In this document: positions 58,647-64,000 of the stretch, piece after piece
Numbering within the stretch: position 1 is the stretch's first letter
Layout of the letters: each line of letters begins with the position of its first letter
Assembly: GCA_029204225.1 (NCBI GenBank)
Contig: CM055097.1
Location: forward strand, 42,576,858-42,640,857
DNA from: Diphasiastrum complanatum
Taxonomy: Eukaryota > Streptophyta > Lycopodiopsida > Lycopodiales > Lycopodiaceae
Reading direction: 5' to 3'
Length of the DNA: 64,000 nt
Position numbers and translations under genes: made by a program
The notes under the pieces: model-generated
What the model saw: only the letters and a program-made list of their open reading frames with translations
What the model was told of the DNA's origin: nothing
Database searches by the model: none

Positions 58647-58648
<2 letters not shown>
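57492..58648. other. Upstream intron or flank of the ICME-like gene, no exon found
   Basis: I searched both strands by eye for the expected GGAWIIG exon and did not find it. A GTAAGT donor-like site at about 58347 (minus strand) follows a 27-bp open stretch whose translation does not match ICME. The region is AT-rich without transposon motifs. Confidence 0.45.
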
Positions 58649-58703
<55 letters not shown>

Positions 58704-58728
58704 AGAAGAAGAAGAAGAAGAAGAAGAA
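58649..58728 (+). repeat. Compound (GA)n(GAA)n microsatellite at a LINE 3' end
   Basis: About 26 GA units pass into about 10 GAA units, which abut ACTTTATTAATG, the complement of the LINE terminal AATAAAG. Confidence 0.97.
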
Positions 58729-60805
58729 ACTTTATTAATGTCTTTTCCATGCCAAAAGGCATATAAGATAGATAAAAGTACATGTCAAGTATGTGGTAAT
58801 CATGGGAGCGTATGTCTCCAAGAAAAAACCATGCATAAAAGATGAACGGTGTATATCATGTCGTAGCAAGACCATCTCTCATATCATAAGTGCAACACAA
58901 CGAGGGTCCTCATATGCAATGAGCGATCGAAGTGTAGTAGGGATGTCCCGAAATAGATAGTGGTATCTCCCTCTTATCGCATAATATATAGGGCATCTGA
59001 AGATGAAGTGCTCCTCGGACTCCACCTCATGTAAAGAACATAACAGGCATAATCTCTCCTCTCGTGGGGTACCCTGGAATCTACCGGTCTCAATAGCCAA
59101 CTAATGTGAGGATACTCTGAACTGTCCCAAAGTGAAACGGAGACTATGTGATAATCCTGAGGTCAAATGTCAAGGTAGAACTGGAAAGCCAGCTGTATCC
59201 TGCTCCAAAAAGTGAACCCGGTAGTAATCAGGCTTAATCCCCAACTGACGTCGCCAAGTGCGATCAAGATATGCTCTGTATAAAAACCGTCTAATGTACT
59301 GGTGTGTACCCGAGGAGAGATCCATGATAGTGATACCAAATGCCTCCATGAGGAAATGTGATGCCTAAGAGAACCATGACAACCCGTATCCGTGAGCCTG
59401 AAGATGGTGGGAGGACATAAGTGCAATCCGTGTATACCTCTACTCTACATCAGGAAGTGCCTGAACTCTCTAGATGTATGTGATAAGCTGGAAGGCTGCC
59501 TCTATCTGGATAGGAGGGCTGGCAAACTCAGCAAGGATGATCTCATGTGGAACAGAAGGCTTCGCCCAAATCATGCGAGCTAACATGGCGGTCTGCAAGC
59601 ATGAAATGCTGGCCCAATGTGAAGAGGAGAGGCTTGTACACCATATCGCTGCTGCATACAAGGCTGAAGGGGTGATAATGATGTCAAAAATTCTACACTT
59701 ACTCGAGGCATCTCGAATGGACTTACGGAAACAAAATCTCTCTAACTGAGCAAGGGAAGAGTGACCTTTCTCGAGTCTAGAAGTAGCCGCCTGTCTCATA
59801 CTGAATGTAAGGCCAGTGAAGAGCACAGGTTTTCCATCAAAGATAAGCTCATGGCGCTGCATAAAAGCCCGAGAAGTGTTGAAGACCATGACTTTGGTCT
59901 TCGAGATTTCACCCCCAAGCCCCATCGGGTACAAAAGGTGTGTAAACAATCCAACTGTCGCTGTGATCCCTCTCTGGTGTGAGAGAGTAGTACCACATCA
60001 TCCGCCTAGAGGAGGATAGCAATCAGAATATCACCAAGCCTACAACCATCCCCGCCACACTGAGAAATGACCCTCTCCAACTCATCGATGTATAATCCAA
60101 AGAGAACTGGTGAAAGAGAGCACCCTTGCTTAACCCCATAGTACTCCAAATTTGCTCAAAAATGCCACTGCTATGACGAAAGCAGCCCAAAACCCTCTCA
60201 TAGAGAGCCATGACAGCTAGAATAATATCAGTCGAGAAGCCCAAGTCGCGGAGTCTCTGGATAAGCACTGAGTGTGGGACAGAGTCAAAGGCTTTCCTGA
60301 AGTCCACAAAACAATAGTAAACCTTCTCCTTCTTGTGCCTAGCTTCCTCAATAAGAGCTCGAAGTGTGAAGATATGATCAGTAGTGGAGTAATGAGCGCG
60401 GAAACCTGCCTGACTCAATGCATGCAATCTCTTGAACTATAACAGATACTCACCATATGTTGTAATAGGTCCTAGTCCGTCCTCAAAAATCCTGATGAAC
60501 CCCATTCTATCACTATCAAGGGCGTGAACTCGGAGCTGGTTTGTGGTATCATGGAACTTTGTCTGCCGTGAAGCGGTCCGGGCATTAAAATCCCCAGTGA
60601 GGAAGATATGCCCCCGCTCCGCAAATCTGATGATGTCCAATGAGAGGTCCAGGTAAGGTGATCCAACACCCTCAACAAAAGAAGAAGACTCCGGAGGAAA
60701 ATAGCAGGCAGCAATGGGAATGTCCCTGTCCAAACCAATATCCCGTCCTGTAATACGAATCCAGATATATCGTGCATGCTCATCGTGTCTGATAAACTCA
60801 ATCAT
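58729..60805 (-). pseudogene. LINE (non-LTR retrotransposon), internally deleted
   Basis: Read on the minus strand. The endonuclease N-terminal half lies at 60805-60437 (HIFLTGDFNARTASRQT) and ends in a stop. It then jumps directly to RT at 60427 (ALSQAGFRAHYSTTDH, CFVDFRKAFDSV), so about 1 kb of endonuclease end and RT start is deleted. The YADD box is spoiled: a stop replaces Tyr before ADDVVLLS near 60005. The RT thumb region (KTKVMVFNTSRAFMQ, IIWAKPS-like text) runs to 59470. The C-terminal zinc finger CLLCSLHEVESEEHFIFRC lies at about 59040. The 3' end AAGACATTAATAAAG is followed by (TTC)n(TC)n. It is related to the LINE at 61846. It cannot be active. Confidence 0.92.
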
Positions 60806-61845
60806 GGTTAGACAACTACGTTCAGATCGTGGTGGTGAATATATTTCTACAGGAATTTCAAGAGTTTTGTACCAGCAATAACATTTTACATCAGTTTACG
60901 GTTGTGTCCACCCCTCAGCACAATGGTGTTGCAGAACGGCGAATCGAACTCTTGTTGAGGCAGCATGCTGCATGATGATTCATGCAAAATTACCTGCTAA
61001 ATTTTGGGCGGAAGCAATTAATACTGCCAATTACTTGCAGAATCATTCTTTACAATCTCTAGATAAGGAGAAAACTCCTTATGAATGTTGGACTGGGAAA
61101 AAGCCCAAGTTATCGCATGTTAAAAATTTTGGATGTCTAGCATATTTATTTGTTCCTAAAGTTAAACGAAATAAGCTAGATGATACTTCTATACCAGGAA
61201 TTCTAATTAGATATGATGTTATTTCAAATTATCATAGAATTTATGTTCCAACTAAAAAGAAATTTCATTTATCTAGAGATGTACGCTTTGATGAATCAAA
61301 GTTTATTGATGATCCTATATTCCAGAAAAAGGAAGAAGCAGATGTACCAGAATATGATGTTTTCAAATTAATTCATGCTACTCCAGAAGAGCAGCCTATT
61401 GTTCCAACTATGCATGAACCTCTTCTTGATGAATAAGAAGAAGAAGAAATCATTGAACATGCAGGTGCAGAAGAAGAAGAATTCGAAGATGAGGAGGCTG
61501 CTACATCACGGCCAAGGAGAGAAAGAAGAGAGCCAGTTCGCCTCCAAAGAGAATTTGGATATTTTGTGGAAGCTCCATCAACTTATGAAGAAGCCATGTA
61601 GAGCAAAGAACAAGATCAATGGCGCAAAGCTATGGATGAAGAGATGGAGTCCATGTATCAACACCAAGTTTGGAAGTTGCAGCCTTTACCACCAGGAAGA
61701 AAGGCCATAGATTGCAAATGGCTCTACAAGCTGAAATTTTCACTCGAAGGTGATATGACACGCTTCAAGGCTCGCCTTGTAGCTAAAGGTTATTCTCAAA
61801 AGTTTGGAGTTGATTATTTTGATACTTTTTCTCCCGTTGCAGGTA
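60806..61845 (+). pseudogene. Ty1/copia integrase-RT remnant
   Basis: It begins within the integrase core (RSDRGGEYIS near 60825; a decayed NGVAER region near 60925). It continues in frame from 60972 with AKLPAKFWAEAINTANYLQN, TPYECWTGKKPKLSHVKNF and SRDVRFDESKF, an acidic linker with a stop at 61434, and then RT ([50 protein letters not shown]). It stops at about 61845, where LINE sequence begins. It is of a different copia family from the one at 4319. Both ends are cut by LINEs. Confidence 0.9.
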
Positions 61846-64000
61846 TCACAAGATGCATACACTCCAACTAACAATTGCTCACTCTTGCAGAGACACACAA
61901 TCTTGCCATCTTGAATGGCCTCACACAGTGGCCTTCTTCATCAGCATATACATGTTATCCTCATGGTGGAGGACATAGTGTAGTTGACTACTTTATTGGA
62001 TCACCTGCCTTGATCCCTCACATATCTTATTTCTCCATTACACCTCCTACCATTTCCGATCACTCACTCTTACACCTCTCACTTGGTCACATAACTTCGC
62101 AAGTCCCATGCTCCTCTTTCACTCGTAAACGTGTTCCGTTTACCCACTCTGGACTTACAAAATATACCACAACCTTGTTCCAACTACTTACTAACTTCCC
62201 GTTCACGGCACCAGTTGACCAACAAGCCACGTTTCTCTCTACATCCCTTCTAACTGTTGCGTCCTCATCTTTCCCTACCAAGACGAAACCATCTCATAGA
62301 CGTGTCCACAACCGATGGTATGATGCAGAATGTCACTCCCTTCACAAGCATGTGGCATATGCCAAGTTACACTCCCCTGCACTACTCAAACAATGCCAGA
62401 AAGAATACCATAGAACCACCAGAACAAAGAAGATAACATACCTGCGATCATTTTGCCAAAAACTAATTGACTCTTTAGATTCCCCTTCCTCCTTTTTCTG
62501 GAAACACTTCACCAGACACTCTTCGACATTGGCCCCCATAGCCATTGAATCTTGGATTGAATATGCCACGAAACTATATACCGTAGACTCTCCTCCTACC
62601 TTACTGTCACCGAGACCTGCCCACTGCTCGCTTTTTACTCTAGACATGGTTGAAAACGCCATTAAACATGCCAAACTTCATAAAGCCACTGACTATGACT
62701 CTTTAAACGTAGACTTCCTAAAGCCCGTAGCACACCTCATCTCTCCCTACATTGCTCATGTTTTTAACATGGCTGTGATTTCTGGTTTTCCCACGGCATG
62801 GTGTACTAATATCCTTCATCCCATCCTCAAGGCAGGTGATCCCATGAGTGTAGAAAACTATCGCACCATCCTCTGGCTAAGATATATGGTTCTATATTAC
62901 AGACAATTACTAGATCTTTTGCTGAGACTGAGGAGTTACACGCTATGGGTGGTTCAGACCAGGATACTCTACCTCATATCAGATCTTCATTTTGAGATGC
63001 ATTATTGAGGAGGCTCGACATCAGAAACAGAGAGTTTATTGTTGCTTTGTGGGCTTTCGCAAAGCTTTTGACTCTGTTCCGAGACATCTCCTTTTCCAGA
63101 GGTTACTTTCACTTGGCTTTACAAAGGAGACTATTGCTGCGACCATTACTTTATATGAGCGAGTTTTGGCGCGCTTCAGAGACAGTAGTGGCTGGTCCTC
63201 TCAGATACATTCTACCATTGGAGTGAAGCGGGGCTGTCCCTTATCACCCACTCTCTTTGCACTATATATTGATGATCTCAAGCAGATTATTCATGAAGAA
63301 GGTGGAGAGGGCTGTCCTCTAGCAGACATTATTATCCCCATTCTATTATATGTTGATGATGTAGTTCTTCTCTCATCCTCTGTAGCTGGTTTACAGAGAC
63401 ACCTTTTTGCTTTACATCATTTTTGTCAGCTTTGGGGATTGATGGTTAACAGTAAGAAGACTAAGATTATGTTGTTCAACACTAATAGACAGCATGTGAG
63501 AGATGTGGTATTCTACTATGACGGGCTGGCGATTGAGATCGTGACCTCTTACACCTATTTGGGAGTCCTTTTCTCTGGTCCACTACTCACATTTCGACCA
63601 GCAGCCCTCACCAGGCTCCGTAAGGGGCATACCGCTCTTGTTCATATGGAGAGATTCTGTTCCACATACTATGTGCAGGACCCTGCTACCAGATGCTTAC
63701 TATTTTCTGCTACTGTATCCCCAGTTGTTTTATATTTTGCTGAGACTTGGTGCCCTGATTTAGCACGCGATACATGGAGGGATCTTACTCGCATCCAGAT
63801 TCTCATGCTCAGCAGGATGATCCGGGCTAAGCCCTCGGTGCCACATGATATCATACTAGCGGAGCCACATGATATCATACTAGCAAAGTTTGCTTCCCCT
63901 CCCTTAGTTATCGGTACTATGTTTCAGATCATTACCTTTCTTCACAGGGTATCAGATCTAGATACTTCCAGATACGTTATTGCTGCTCTCACTTCATCTC
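61846..64000 (+). pseudogene. LINE (endonuclease end, RT), runs off the window
   Basis: Frame 61875-63008 opens in the endonuclease C-terminus (TLAETHNLAILNGLTQW, VDYFIG, TISDHSLLHLSLG) and passes the inter-domain region to RT start (HKATDYDSLNVDFLKPV, ILKAGDPMSVENYRTI). Two frameshifts (near 62874 and 62950) shift to a frame that is then open to 64000: GFRPGYSTSYQIF, RKAFDSVPRH, GVKRGCPLSPTLFALYIDDL, LLYVDDVVLLSS (about 63350) and a thumb. The motif A Asp (FVDF in its relative) is Gly here (FVGF, 63052-63054), which should abolish catalysis. A 24-bp in-frame duplication lies at 63841-63888. It inserted into, or replaced, the copia RT at about 61845. The 3' end is outside the window. Confidence 0.92.

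Overview
The window looks like a repeat-dominated nuclear segment of a land plant. The evidence is split host genes with plant-type introns, Ty1/copia and Ty3/gypsy LTR retrotransposons with tRNA-iMet or tRNA-Asp type primer sites, RT-encoding LINEs, a hAT DNA transposon and very long AG/CT and GT microsatellites. The large introns, the style of the LINE proteins and a STOP1/WIP-like zinc-finger protein with a divergent N-terminus make a fern or another non-angiosperm plausible. That is inference; no sequence here proves the lineage.

Only two loci look like ordinary host genes. The first is a single-exon C2H2 zinc-finger protein at 21022-22356 (+), with two short upstream ORFs in its leader. 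The second is the 3' part of an isoprenylcysteine methylesterase (ICME)-like alpha/beta hydrolase gene on the minus strand. Seven exons were read, from 57491 down to the stop codon at 46785, with consistent splice phases and an intact Ser/Asp/His triad. Its 5' exons are not visible and probably lie beyond the right edge. A third, weaker candidate is a coiled-coil ORF on the minus strand (34828-36311) with a possible 55-bp intron.

Layout. 1-1427: minus-strand copia gag and leader remnants. 1428-2280: solo LTR. 2935-10650: a copia element with 5' LTR, primer site, gag-pol and PPT, broken by an inserted LTR-element fragment (6579 to about 9430) that carries an unrecognised 312-codon ORF. 10851-15651: a minus-strand copia element with two LTRs, pol but no gag. 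15652-20550: LTR-like and satellite-like DNA. 20550-23150: the zinc-finger gene. 23151-27900: mostly unassigned. About 27900-32340: a gypsy element with a 25-bp minisatellite in its leader and a deletion of RT-RNase H. 32341-33130: copia scraps. 33813-34119: a 307-bp compound microsatellite. 36343-36998: a solo LTR with a perfect 5-bp target duplication. 38180-39000: copia RNase H and LINE scraps. 39780-43190: a second gypsy element, with a small nested insert. 43190-45255: a minus-strand copia gag and leader, then a LINE tail with a CT microsatellite. 46785-57491: the ICME exons, with copia, LINE and a complete 4144-bp hAT element (52552-56695, perfect 8-bp target duplication) in the introns. 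58649-64000: two LINE copies on opposite strands separated by a copia integrase-RT remnant.

The genes do not form an operon or pathway. The structure of the window is nested transposition around two host genes. No clear new biological system was found. The best leads are the LINE 3' tails that end in AATAAA-like signals followed directly by microsatellites, the 312-codon ORF, the minisatellite in a gypsy leader, a hairpin-unit duplication at 17401-18350, and a palindrome (TCACACGTGTGA and variants) that recurs in related LTRs.
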